Source of the DNA: Streptomyces capillispiralis
Lineage (GTDB): Bacteria > Actinomycetota > Actinomycetes > Streptomycetales > Streptomycetaceae
Length of the DNA stretch: 64,000 nucleotides
Assembly: GCF_007829875.1 (NCBI RefSeq)
Contig: NZ_VIWV01000001.1
Coordinates: forward strand, 806,001-870,000
Direction of reading: 5' to 3'
The position numbers and the translations under genes were made by a program. Under the pieces are notes generated by a model. That model saw nothing but the letters and a program-made list of their open reading frames with translations. It had not been told where the DNA came from and made no database searches. Shown here piece after piece: positions 7,559-15,115 of the stretch. How positions within the stretch are numbered: the first letter of the stretch is position 1; each line of letters begins with the position of its first letter.

Positions 7559-9225
7559 GTGGTGTTCTCCTCGTCGGCGTGGCGGGTGCCGAGGGCCAGT
7601 CCGTGGACGATCCAGTCCCGGCCCGGTGGGGCGCCGAGCGCGGCGCCGAGGTCCGCCTGCTGCCAGGAGCCGACGGGCCGGGCGGCGAGTCCGTGGCGGC
7701 GGGCGGTGAGGTGGGCCAGGTGGACGGCGAAGCCGGCCCGCAGGTGGGTACGGCGGATGAGCGGCGCGCCGGCGTCCGCCGGGCAGCCGTGGGCGAGCAG
7801 GACGGCGCCCGCGTCCGCGATCCACGCCTGGCCGGCGGCCCACGCCGCGAGCGTCGGGCGGGCCTCGCCGGACGCCCGCCGCCGCGGTGACGTCCCGTCA
7901 CCGGCCGGCTCGACCAGCCCCGGCCGCGCTCCCCCGACGGCGGCACACCAGCCCACCTCCCCGGCCCCCGCCCACGCGGCCACGGCGAGCACCGCCGACA
8001 ACGCCCGCGGCGAGGGGGTCCCGGTCAGCGGCGGGGGGTCACTGCGACGGGCCAGCAGCTCGGGGGGCGTGGGGGGTGGGAAGAACGGGAGAGGGCCCGC
8101 GAGCGAGGGCGGTCGTACGGACACGGAGGGGCCGGGGGGCGGGGGCGGCCCGGCGGACCCGGGAGGGTTGACGGGCGAGGGCCGTCCGGCGGACCCGGGA
8201 GGACCGGGGAGCGAAGGCCGTCCAGCAGACGCGGACGAACCGACCGGCGAAGGCCGCCCGGCGGACCCGGGAGGACCGGGGAGCGAGGGCCGCCCGGCGG
8301 ACGCGGACGAACCGACCGGCGAAGGCCGCCCGGCGGACCCGGGAGGACCGGGGAGCGAAGGCCGCCCGGCGGACGCGGACGAACCGACCGGCGAAGGCCG
8401 CCCGGCGGACCCGGGAGGACCGGGGAGCGAAGGCCGTCCAGCAGACGCGGACGAACCGACCGGCGAAGGCCGCCCGGCGGACCCGGGAGGACCGGGGAGC
8501 GAAGGCCGCCCGGCGGACGCGGACGAACCGACCGGCGAAGGCAACCCGCCGGGCGGAGAAGCGCCGACCGGCGAGCGCGGTCCGTCAGGCGCGGCAGGAC
8601 CGACGGTCAAGGGCGGTGCAGCGGACGCGAGATGCCCGCTCGGCGGAGGAATGTGCACCGCGGCGAGCGGGCCGTCGGTGCGGCCGTCCAGCCGGGGCTC
8701 GGCGGCGGTCGCGCCCAGGGCGTGGGCCGCGAGGTACAGGGCCCCGGCGGCGTGTCCGGTGTCCAGGAGCAGCAGCGGCCAGGCCCGGTGGCCGTAGTGG
8801 GAGACCGTGCGGCGCGCGGTGACGGAAAGTTCGGCGGTCACGCCCGGCGGCGTGCCGTCGGGTTGCCGGCCGAGGCGGTGGACGCGGTGGCGCAGCGGGT
8901 CGTAGCCGTAGCGGCCGGGCGGCAGCGGGCAGCCGGCGCCCACGACGAGTTCGGTGTCGACCGGGTGGAGCGCGCCCGCGGACGAGGCGGGCCGCAGGCG
9001 GCCGGAATCGTCCGAGGCCGCCAGGGAGAGGCGCAGCAGCGCGCCCAGGTCGAGCTGCCCCGGGCCGGCCTGCGGGACCGGGAGCGGCGGCCCCGGCCAG
9101 GCCCGGACGGCGGGCCCGGCGGGTGTGTCGGGGCCCGGCCGCTCGGCGGAGCGGGCGCGGGCGAGTGCGGCGACGAGGTCCACCGGACGGTCGTCGCGGA
9201 TGTGTTCCACGGGAGCGGGCCTCAC
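7555..9225 (-). CDS. SagB-type (nitroreductase-fold) dehydrogenase with a large Pro/Gly/Ser repeat insertion
   Basis: 556 aa. The GTG start overlaps the YcaO stop (GTGA). The N-terminal part carries the SagB-like pattern 'RPASSAGALHPVDTELVV...PPGRYGYDP'. Enzymes of this family use FMN to oxidise azolines to azoles in azole-modified peptides. The C-terminal part (about residues 380-556) looks like the second nitroreductase half. Between them lies a low-complexity insertion containing five exact-length 24-residue repeats of the type GSSASAGRPSLPGPPGSAGR (encoded at 8170-8529), followed by more Pro-rich sequence. The insertion is probably a disordered linker. With a Cys-free precursor the substrate of this enzyme is uncertain, and it may act on an oxazoline or another YcaO product. 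Confidence 0.82.
   Translation of the reverse strand: MRPAPVEHIRDDRPVDLVAALARARSAERPGPDTPAGPAVRAWPGPPLPVPQAGPGQLDLGALLRLSLAASDDSGRLRPASSAGALHPVDTELVVGAGCPLPPGRYGYDPLRHRVHRLGRQPDGTPPGVTAELSVTARRTVSHYGHRAWPLLLLDTGHAAGALYLAAHALGATAAEPRLDGRTDGPLAAVHIPPPSGHLASAAPPLTVGPAAPDGPRSPVGASPPGGLPSPVGSSASAGRPSLPGPPGSAGRPSPVGSSASAGRPSLPGPPGSAGRPSPVGSSASAGRPSLPGPPGSAGRPSPVGSSASAGRPSLPGPPGSAGRPSPVGSSASAGRPSLPGPPGSAGRPSPVNPPGSAGPPPPPGPSVSVRPPSLAGPLPFFPPPTPPELLARRSDPPPLTGTPSPRALSAVLAVAAWAGAGEVGWCAAVGGARPGLVEPAGDGTSPRRRASGEARPTLAAWAAGQAWIADAGAVLLAHGCPADAGAPLIRRTHLRAGFAVHLAHLTARRHGLAARPVGSWQQADLGAALGAPPGRDWIVHGLALGTRHADEENTT
8170..8529 (-). repeat. Five tandem 72-nt coding repeats in the dehydrogenase gene
   Basis: Unit boundaries fall at 8170, 8242, 8314, 8386 and 8458, an exact 72-nt period that keeps the frame. 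Each unit encodes 24 residues rich in Pro, Gly and Ser. Copies differ by a few silent or conservative changes (for example gtccagcaga versus gcccggcgga). The repeats continue imperfectly on both sides. They are coding and have no spacers, so this is not a CRISPR array. Confidence 0.95.
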
Positions 9226-10601
9226 ATGTGGGGCGGGGGTGCGAGGGTGAAGTCCTCCGGTGCGCTCGGCGCGCTCGTGCGCCAGCCCCGTCGCAGGGCG
9301 GTCTCGGCGAGCCGCGGGCAGCCGAAGTAGCCGAAGGCGGCCGGGGCGTTGGGGAGGAGCCCGGAGACGAGGACGCGGGCGACGCGCAGCGCCGTCTCGG
9401 CCACGTCCTCGGTGGTGAGGTCGAACGTCATGACGCGGTGTCCGCCCTCGCGGAGCGCGCGGTCGAGCCGGTCCCGGCTGCCGGGCTCGACCGCGTCGAG
9501 GGGCACCGTGCCGAGCGCGGGCTCGGTGAAGCGCCGCGCCTCGGCGGCCATCCGCTCGTCCAGCCAGACCTGGACGTGCGCGCCGAGGTCACGGACGTGC
9601 TCGAACTGCGGGCCGCACACGTCGAGGTAGCGGTGGTCGGGGCGGTGGTCGAGGTAGAGGCCGCGGGCGAGCAGGCCGGCCTCCACGGCCTGGAACACCC
9701 AGCCGTCGGAGCCGGTCAGGCCCTGGGTGAAGACCCAGGTGTGGACGGCCTCCAGCACGGCCTTGCGGGCGGCCTCGGCGGGGTCGTACTTGCAGGCGAA
9801 GCCGGCGGCGTACAGGCCGAGCCGCCGGTCGTGCACGAGGGCCGCCATGCAGGGCGCGAACTCCGAGGGCATCTCCACCAGATGGACGTCGAGCGCGGAG
9901 CCGGCGAGGTCGTCGGCGAGGCCGGGCACGCTGTCCGGGTCGATGCCGCGGGCCGGGCCGTCCAGGTGCCACCACAGTTCCAGCGCGTCGCGTTCGACGG
10001 TCTCCAGCAGGCCGCGTTCGACGGCGTCGTCCAGTCCCTGCCCGGTGGCGATGCCCGCGTAGTTGAGGTGGTGGGTGCGGGGCAGTGAACGCAGTTCGCC
10101 CTGGCGCCAGTTGAGGTGGGTGAGGGCGACGGGCGCCCACACCGCGGCGGTGCCGCCGTCCGGCAGCCGCTCCTCGCCGCGCGTCCACAGGGCGGGGGTG
10201 TCGGGGGTGAGGGGCCGGTACGGGAACTTCTCCCGGGCGTACTGCCAGGGCGCGTAGGCGGGCAGGTCGCCGGGGCCGTACAACCGCAGCCCCTGCTCGG
10301 ACAGTTGGGCGGCGGTGGCGCGCAGCGGGGCGTCGGGGTGGCCGGGGGGCGGGACGCGGTTGCCGCAGTAGCGTTCGATTCCCTCGGCTATGGCGGCGAT
10401 GCGCGCCCCTTCGGGGTCGCCGAAGGTGGTGCCGAGGGAGACCCGGTCGGCGGGCCACAGGCCGAGTCTGCGGGCGTCGGATATCTCGGCGGTGAGCGCG
10501 GTGTAGCGGGGCGGGGCACCGGCGGGGTGCTCGACGGGCTTGACCTTGCGGACGATGCCGCAGACGGGATCGACCAGGGCTTCCAGCGGCAGCGCCGTCA
10601 T
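9222..10601 (-). CDS. YcaO-domain cyclodehydratase-like protein
   Basis: 459 aa, ATG start overlapping the hydrolase stop by 4 nt. YcaO proteins use ATP to activate a backbone amide so that a side-chain or other nucleophile can attack, giving azolines, thioamides or amidines. The ATP-binding signature is visible: 'AAIAEGIERYCG', 'GLLETVERDALELWW' and 'ARKAVLEAVHTW'. The C-terminus is proline-rich ('LAPPPHM'), as in many azoline-forming YcaO proteins, where the C-terminal prolines help catalysis. It should work with the leader-binding protein at 12076-13002 on the precursor at 13094-13207. The Cys-free precursor favours oxazoline or amidine formation over thiazoline. Confidence 0.93.
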   Translation of the reverse strand: MTALPLEALVDPVCGIVRKVKPVEHPAGAPPRYTALTAEISDARRLGLWPADRVSLGTTFGDPEGARIAAIAEGIERYCGNRVPPPGHPDAPLRATAAQLSEQGLRLYGPGDLPAYAPWQYAREKFPYRPLTPDTPALWTRGEERLPDGGTAAVWAPVALTHLNWRQGELRSLPRTHHLNYAGIATGQGLDDAVERGLLETVERDALELWWHLDGPARGIDPDSVPGLADDLAGSALDVHLVEMPSEFAPCMAALVHDRRLGLYAAGFACKYDPAEAARKAVLEAVHTWVFTQGLTGSDGWVFQAVEAGLLARGLYLDHRPDHRYLDVCGPQFEHVRDLGAHVQVWLDERMAAEARRFTEPALGTVPLDAVEPGSRDRLDRALREGGHRVMTFDLTTEDVAETALRVARVLVSGLLPNAPAAFGYFGCPRLAETALRRGWRTSAPSAPEDFTLAPPPHM

Positions 10602-12079
10602 CGCAGGATCTCCTCGGCGGGCTCGGTGGGGGTGGGACGGGTGGGGAGCACGTGCAGCGTCAGCGCCACGCTCTCGGGGTCGACCTCGCGCGGCGAGGGG
10701 AGCAGGCGGTCCGCCGTGACCGGGTCGGCCCCGGTGTGGGGGTTGCGGGCGTGGGCCGGGAAGTGGTGTCCGGCGATCTCCAGGCGGAGCCGGGTGCCCG
10801 GCCGCAGCCGGCGCGCGAGCCGGCCGAGCTCCACGGTGAACTCGGCCGCCCGGCCCGCCGGTTGCTCACGCCGGGCGATGCCGACGGCGAGCCGCTCCGC
10901 CGTCCCTTCCGGGGCGAGGGCGACGAGCCGTACGGCCCAGTCGGCGGACGGGGTGCCGGCGGTGGCCCGCAGCCGTACCCGTACGGGGCCGAGCGCGTCG
11001 AGCGGGCGGGGCAGCGGCGGGGTGGCCAGCAGGCACCGGTCGGGCGGACCCCCGGTGGGGACGGTGAGGTCGTCGGAGCGGACCGGACGGTCGGGGTCGG
11101 CGGTGAAGGCGGCGCCGTGCAGCAACCGGACCCGCGGGGTGCGCGGTCGGCCCTCGGTGGCGGCGGGCACCCACAGGTTGCCTCCACCCAGCGCCAGCGC
11201 GCCGTGGCGCCCGGGGGCGAGTTCGCCGCCGAGAGCGCGACGGGCCCAGCGCACGTACAGGTCGCCGAGTCCCACCCGGTGGGCGGGTCCGGCGTCGGGC
11301 CCTGGCGCGCCGGCCAGACCGTGGCCCCAGGGGCCCAGCAGCAGTCGGGCGGAGGGCCCGCCCCAGGCGCGCCACAGGGCGACGGTGTCCTCGGTGAAGT
11401 GGTCGTGGTGGCCACCCACCGCGAGCAGCGGTACGGCGGCGTGCGCCGCCCGCGTCGTGAGGCGGCCGCGGTCGTGGTGCCGCCACAGGCCCGCCCAGGA
11501 GGGCAGGTCCCGGCCCAGCCGTCGCGGGAGGGCGGTGAGCGGCAGGTGGGTGAGCAGCCCGGGGTCGGCGGCGAGGGCCTTGTCCAGGGCGCTCTCGTCC
11601 GAGTCCGGCCGGTCGCCGTGGGCGGCCCACCAGCCGGCGCGGGTCAGCAGCCGTTCCACGCCGGAGGGTTCGCGGGCCGTCTCGGCGGCGCCCAGTGCCG
11701 GAACGGCGGCGATGACGGCGTCGGGCCGGCCGTCGCCGGGCGCTTCGAGGGCCAGCACGACGGCGCAGTGGGCGGCGTAGGAGGCTCCGGCGGCGACCAG
11801 CCGTCCGTCGCTCCAGGGCTGCCGCCGGATCCAGCGGGCCGTGGCCGCTCCGTCGGCGGCCTCGTTCCGGTACGGGTGCCACTCCCCCGGTGACGCGAAG
11901 CGGCCCCGCACGTCCTGGACGACGGCGGCGAAGCCGCGGCGGGCCCAGCCGCGCGCCTCGGCCCGGTGGCGTGTGCGGTCGTACGGGGTGCGGATCAGGA
12001 CGGTGGGGAAGGGCCCGTCGCCGTCCGGAAGATGGGTGTCCGTGGCGAGCCCGCCGACCGTCGCGGTGGGCGGTGTCAT
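10598..12079 (-). CDS. CocE/NonD-family (Xaa-Pro dipeptidyl-peptidase-like) alpha/beta hydrolase
   Basis: 493 aa. The ATG start overlaps the previous stop (ATGA) and the stop overlaps the YcaO start (ATGA). It begins with the family's 'LPDGDGPFPTVLIRTPYDR' region and continues with 'VVQDVRGRFASPGEWHP', a nucleophile region 'VAAGASYAAHCAVVLA' (Ser in G-A-S-Y), and a C-terminal jelly-roll with 'GTRLRLEIAGHHFPAHARNP'. Members hydrolyse ester or amide bonds, often after proline. Embedded in a YcaO operon, it may remove the leader or act in ring formation. A hydrolase in this position is also what I recall for streptamidine-type clusters (from memory). There is no signal peptide, so it acts in the cytoplasm. 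Confidence 0.88.
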   Translation of the reverse strand: MTPPTATVGGLATDTHLPDGDGPFPTVLIRTPYDRTRHRAEARGWARRGFAAVVQDVRGRFASPGEWHPYRNEAADGAATARWIRRQPWSDGRLVAAGASYAAHCAVVLALEAPGDGRPDAVIAAVPALGAAETAREPSGVERLLTRAGWWAAHGDRPDSDESALDKALAADPGLLTHLPLTALPRRLGRDLPSWAGLWRHHDRGRLTTRAAHAAVPLLAVGGHHDHFTEDTVALWRAWGGPSARLLLGPWGHGLAGAPGPDAGPAHRVGLGDLYVRWARRALGGELAPGRHGALALGGGNLWVPAATEGRPRTPRVRLLHGAAFTADPDRPVRSDDLTVPTGGPPDRCLLATPPLPRPLDALGPVRVRLRATAGTPSADWAVRLVALAPEGTAERLAVGIARREQPAGRAAEFTVELGRLARRLRPGTRLRLEIAGHHFPAHARNPHTGADPVTADRLLPSPREVDPESVALTLHVLPTRPTPTEPAEEILR

Positions 12080-13002
12080 CCGTTCTTCTTCGGCATCGGG
12101 GCGGCGCCGGGCACCGGGGCGGCGCCGGGCACCGGGAGGGCGTGGGGCACCGGGAGGGCGTGGGGCACCGGGAGGGCGTGGGGCATCGGGGCGACATCGG
12201 GCACCGGCAGGACGGGATGCTCGGTGACGGTCAGCGTGCGCAGGTCGACGCGGCGCAGCCGGCGCCGGGCGGGGAGGCCGCCGGTGCCGGGGGCGTCGGT
12301 GGCCCACCGGTGGAGGTCGTCGGCGAGCAGCGCGGCGAGCAGTGCGGCGGCGGGCCCGGTGAGCCCGGCCGGTGTGCCGGAGGTGCGGGGTCCGCGCCAG
12401 TAGGCGGCCAGTTCGCGGTGGGCGGGGGTGGCGGCGAGGCGCCGGGCGCGGACGTGGGCGGAGGTGACGTCCCCGGGAGCGGCGGCCGGCGGCTCCAGGT
12501 ACGCCTGCCGGCCCTCGCGGTGGCAGCGCAGCCAGGCGACGCCGTGTCCGGGCAGCCGGTCGGCGGCGTCCCACAGTCCGTCGGGGACGGGCCCGTCGAG
12601 GCACCACACCACGGCGGCGGGGTCGTCGCGCAGCAGGTCGTCGAGGTGTTCCGGCGGGGCGGCGGGGGTGTGCGGCGCGGCGCCCAGGGCGGTCAGCTGT
12701 GCGGCGAGCGGCCGGGTCAGGATTGGGTCGCCGAAGAGCCGTACGGACCGGCGGGCGGCGGGCCACTCGGGGTGCCGCGGCTCCGCCGTCAGGTAGCCGG
12801 CCTCCTCGAACGCCCGCAGGACGCGCCGGAGTTCGCTGTCGTCCGGGGCCGGTGCGGTGCCGGAGAGCACGGCGAGCAGGGTGTCCTGGTCGGCGTCCCC
12901 CGTTCGGACGCCGAGGAACTCGCCCTCGGCGGTCCGCAGGGCGAGACCCCGCCCGGGCACGGCGACGACCTCGACACCGGGTGCGAGCCTGCTGCGGGAC
13001 AC
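12076..13002 (-). CDS. Leader-peptide-binding/E1-like partner of the YcaO protein
   Basis: 308 aa from a GTG with AGGAGG six nt upstream, chosen over more upstream starts that lack such a site. The N-terminal segment 'LAPGVEVVAVPGRGLALRTAEGEFLGVRTGD' resembles the PqqD-like leader recognition element of azole-peptide clusters. The middle resembles a degenerate ThiF/E1-like domain ('VRLFGDPILTRPLAAQLTALG') without obvious adenylation motifs. Such proteins deliver the precursor to the YcaO enzyme. The C-terminus is a run of hexapeptides (PVPHAL, PVPGAA) ending in 'PMPKKNG'. Family assignment rests on context plus weak similarity. It is the first gene after the precursor. Confidence 0.72.
   Translation of the reverse strand: MSRSRLAPGVEVVAVPGRGLALRTAEGEFLGVRTGDADQDTLLAVLSGTAPAPDDSELRRVLRAFEEAGYLTAEPRHPEWPAARRSVRLFGDPILTRPLAAQLTALGAAPHTPAAPPEHLDDLLRDDPAAVVWCLDGPVPDGLWDAADRLPGHGVAWLRCHREGRQAYLEPPAAAPGDVTSAHVRARRLAATPAHRELAAYWRGPRTSGTPAGLTGPAAALLAALLADDLHRWATDAPGTGGLPARRRLRRVDLRTLTVTEHPVLPVPDVAPMPHALPVPHALPVPHALPVPGAAPVPGAAPMPKKNG
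12092..12207 (-). repeat. 18-nt tandem repeats encoding a Pro-rich hexapeptide tail
   Basis: The plus strand shows three copies of gcaccgggagggcgtggg and two related gcaccggggcggcgccgg units plus degenerate flanks. They encode PVPHAL/PVPGAA repeats at the C-terminus of the leader-binding protein, next to the start of the hydrolase gene. The reading frame is kept, so the repeat number can change without breaking the protein. Confidence 0.85.
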
Positions 13003-13093
13003 GGCGATCCTCCTGACGAGTGGGGCGTACGAGGGGTGTGGGCCCGCCCGGAAGGCAACGGGCGGGCCCACGGTCGAGGGGGTGAGCCCTCGC

Positions 13094-13207
13094 TTACTCC
13101 TCGGTGTCCTCGAAGGGGTTCTCGACGAGCGCGTTGGAGTGGGAAGCCGAGTCGTGGGCCAGCTGGCCCGGGTCGGCGATCGGCGCGAAGACCTGCTCGT
13201 TGTCCAT
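13094..13207 (-). CDS. Cys-free RiPP precursor peptide (37 aa)
   Basis: The ATG at 13207 is preceded by AAAGGAG at good spacing. A longer reading from 13285 is rejected because it would run through the operator. The 37-residue peptide begins 'MDNEQVFAPIADPGQ', has a polar middle with two histidines (H18, H23) and serines S20, S22 and S24, then 'ENPF' and an acidic end (E33, D34, E36, E37). It has no Cys and one Thr, so thiazoles and thioether rings are excluded. Cleavage before Q15 would allow an N-terminal pyroglutamate. It lies 91 nt before the leader-binding gene and heads the coupled YcaO operon. A Zur-like palindrome lies about 60 nt upstream. The sequence agrees with my recollection of streptamidine-type precursors, which I cannot verify here. 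Confidence 0.85.
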   Translation of the reverse strand: MDNEQVFAPIADPGQLAHDSASHSNALVENPFEDTEE

Positions 13208-13265
13208 GAACTCTCCTTTGTCGGAAGGGAGATACGGCGTTCGGGCGAACGCCATGACAGGAACC

Positions 13266-14087
13266 TTAATGAATCTGATTTTCATATTCTAGATCGGGGA
13301 GGGGGTGATCTGGGTAACACACCGGCCAGCCGCCCTCGGGGTCCCGGCCGACCCGGCCCGCCACCCTGAGCACGTCCGCCAGCAGCCCCGGCGTGACGAC
13401 GTCCCTCGGCGTACCGTCGGCCACCACGCGGCCGTCGCGCAGGGCCACGACGCGTTCGGCGAACCGGGCCGCGTGGGCCAGGTCGTGCAGCACCATCACC
13501 ACGGTGAGCCCGCGTTCCTCCCGCAGCCGGACCACCGTCCGCAGCACGTCGAGCTGGTGGTGCAGGTCCAGGTAGGTGGTCGGCTCGTCCAGCAGCAGGA
13601 CGCCGGTGTCCTGGGCCAGCGCCATCGCCAGCCGCACCCGCTGCCGCTCACCGCCGGACAGCGCGTCGACGTCCCGGTCGGCCCACGCCTCCACCCCGAC
13701 GTCGCGCAGCGCCCGGTGCACGACGGGGTCGTCGCCCTCGCGCAGCATGCCCAGCGGGCCGCGCGCCGCGTACCGCCCCTGGCGCACCAGGTGACGTACC
13801 GTCATGCCCGGTACGGCGGGCGCGGATTGGTGCAGCAGCGCCACCCTGCGGGCCGTGGCGCGCCGGGAGAGCCGCGCGACGTCGTCCCCGCCGAGCAGCA
13901 CCCGCCCCGCGTCCGGCCGCAGCAGTCCGGCGGCCAGCCGCAGCAGGGTCGACTTGCCGCAGCCGTTGAGGCCGATGAGCGCGGTCAGTTCCCCCGGCCG
14001 CACGGTCAGGTCGACCCCGCGCAGCACGGGTCGTGCGGGGTAGCCGAAGTGGACCCCCTCGACGTGGATCCCCACGGACTCGGTCAT
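13266..14087 (-). CDS. FecE-type ABC importer ATPase (siderophore/metal-chelate)
   Basis: 273 aa, ATG start, 20 nt after the second permease. It has Walker A 'GLNGCGKST', Q loop 'LLHQSAPAVPGM', signature 'LSGGERQRVRLAMAL' and Walker B 'GVLLLDEPTTYLD', the pattern of siderophore-type ATPases such as FecE and FhuC ('DEPTTYLDLHHQ'). It should energise the FecCD pair upstream. A Zur-like box overlaps its 3' end, so its stop region doubles as the operator of the following peptide operon. Substrate identity is not visible; a metal chelate, possibly the peptide product itself, is inferred from context. Confidence 0.93.
   Translation of the reverse strand: MTESVGIHVEGVHFGYPARPVLRGVDLTVRPGELTALIGLNGCGKSTLLRLAAGLLRPDAGRVLLGGDDVARLSRRATARRVALLHQSAPAVPGMTVRHLVRQGRYAARGPLGMLREGDDPVVHRALRDVGVEAWADRDVDALSGGERQRVRLAMALAQDTGVLLLDEPTTYLDLHHQLDVLRTVVRLREERGLTVVMVLHDLAHAARFAERVVALRDGRVVADGTPRDVVTPGLLADVLRVAGRVGRDPEGGWPVCYPDHPLPDLEYENQIH
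13270..13284 (-). promoter_or_regulatory. Zur-like operator upstream of the RiPP precursor
   Basis: The plus strand reads TGAATCTGATTTTCA, matching 12 of 14 arm positions of the 7-1-7 Zur consensus TGAAAAT-N-ATTTTCA. The right arm is perfect. It overlaps the last codons of the importer ATPase gene (stop at 13266) and sits about 60 nt before the precursor start, suiting repression of the peptide operon by a Fur-family zinc sensor. The streptomycete iron regulator DmdR uses a different, DtxR-type sequence. Confidence 0.6.
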
Positions 14088-14107
14088 GCTCTGTCCTTAA
14101 GTCGACT

Positions 14108-15115
14108 TCAGAACGAACGGCTCGGCGTGCGGCGCACGACGACCAGCAGCAGGGCGGCACCGAGGCCGGCGGTGAGCGCGCCGACCGGCAGCGTGAGCCG
14201 TCCGGAGTCCAGCCCCGCGGCGAGCAGCCGCGAGGACAGCTGCGCCGCCGCGTCCGCCCCGCAGACCACGACCGCGCCCACCAGGGCCGCGCCGGGCAGG
14301 CTCTTGCGCAGGTCCGCGCCGAACAGGGCCACGGCCAGGTGCGGGACGAGCAGTCCCACGAAGCCCAGCGCCCCGACGGCGGCCACCGCACCGGCGGTGA
14401 GCGCCACCGCGCACAGCAGGGCGAGGGTGCGGGCCCGCCGGGCGGCGAGGCCCGCGGTGAGCGCGATGTCGTCGCCGCAGCGCAGCAGGGTCAGCGGCCC
14501 GGCCAGCAGCCAGGCCGCGGCTCCCCAGACCAGTGCCCACGGCCACAGCAGGTGCCAGTGCTCCCACACCCGGCCCTCCGTGGTGCCGACCAGCCACTGG
14601 ACGACGCTGCCCAGTTCGCCCGGTTCCACGAGCAGCACCATGGCGGTGAGCCCGCCCAGCACCGCCGAGACCAGGACACCCTGGACGGCGGTCTGCGCCG
14701 GGTCGCCCCGGCCGCGCCCGGCGAGCAGCCACAGCAGGGCCGCTCCCGCGCATCCGCCGGCGCATGCGGCGAGCACCACGGCCAGCGGCGAGTCCCACCC
14801 GGCGAGTCCGAGTGCCGTCGCGGTGACGGCGCCGAGCACCGCGCCCGGGGTCACGCCGGTCACCTCGGGACCCGCGAGGGGGTTGCGCAGCGCGGACTGC
14901 AGGACCAGGCCGGCGACGGCGAGGCACGCTCCCGCCCCGAGCGCCACCAGCAGCCTGGGGACCCGCAGGTTGAGCAGGATGTGACGCTCCGTCGCGTCAC
15001 CGCCGCCGCCCAGGACCTCCCAGACCGTGCCCGGGGACATGCCGCGCCCCGCCACCAGTTCGACCACCGCGCACACGACGGCCAGTGCCGTGAGCGCCCC
15101 GAAACGCCGGCTCAC
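14108..15115 (-). CDS. FecCD-type ABC permease 2
   Basis: 335 aa from a GTG that overlaps the upstream stop (GTGA). The protein is a multi-helix membrane permease with the FecCD-family hallmarks 'LRVPRLLVALGAGACLAVAGLVLQSALRNPLAGPEVTGVTPGA' (split here by function: entry helix and coupling region) and 'GALGFVGLLVPHLAVALFG'. It pairs with permease 1 to form the channel for a chelated metal. Only 20 nt separate it from the ATPase gene, so the importer genes form one transcript. Confidence 0.92.
   Translation of the reverse strand: MSRRFGALTALAVVCAVVELVAGRGMSPGTVWEVLGGGGDATERHILLNLRVPRLLVALGAGACLAVAGLVLQSALRNPLAGPEVTGVTPGAVLGAVTATALGLAGWDSPLAVVLAACAGGCAGAALLWLLAGRGRGDPAQTAVQGVLVSAVLGGLTAMVLLVEPGELGSVVQWLVGTTEGRVWEHWHLLWPWALVWGAAAWLLAGPLTLLRCGDDIALTAGLAARRARTLALLCAVALTAGAVAAVGALGFVGLLVPHLAVALFGADLRKSLPGAALVGAVVVCGADAAAQLSSRLLAAGLDSGRLTLPVGALTAGLGAALLLVVVRRTPSRSF

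Noticed and set aside
8170..8529. Possible CRISPR array
   Set aside because: Units are contiguous 72-nt coding repeats with no variable spacers and they keep the reading frame.
5699..8797. Long plus-strand open frames across the ABC and dehydrogenase genes
   Set aside because: They are mirror readings of clear minus-strand genes; high third-position GC keeps the opposite frames open.
4059..13207. Thiopeptide, lanthipeptide or lasso peptide cluster
   Set aside because: No LanB/LanC, no asparagine-synthetase-like enzyme and no Cys in the precursor. A YcaO protein with E1-like partner and hydrolase fits a different class.
13094..13285. A 63-residue version of the precursor starting at 13285
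   Set aside because: It would start inside the operator and has no ribosome binding site, whereas the ATG at 13207 has AAAGGAG.
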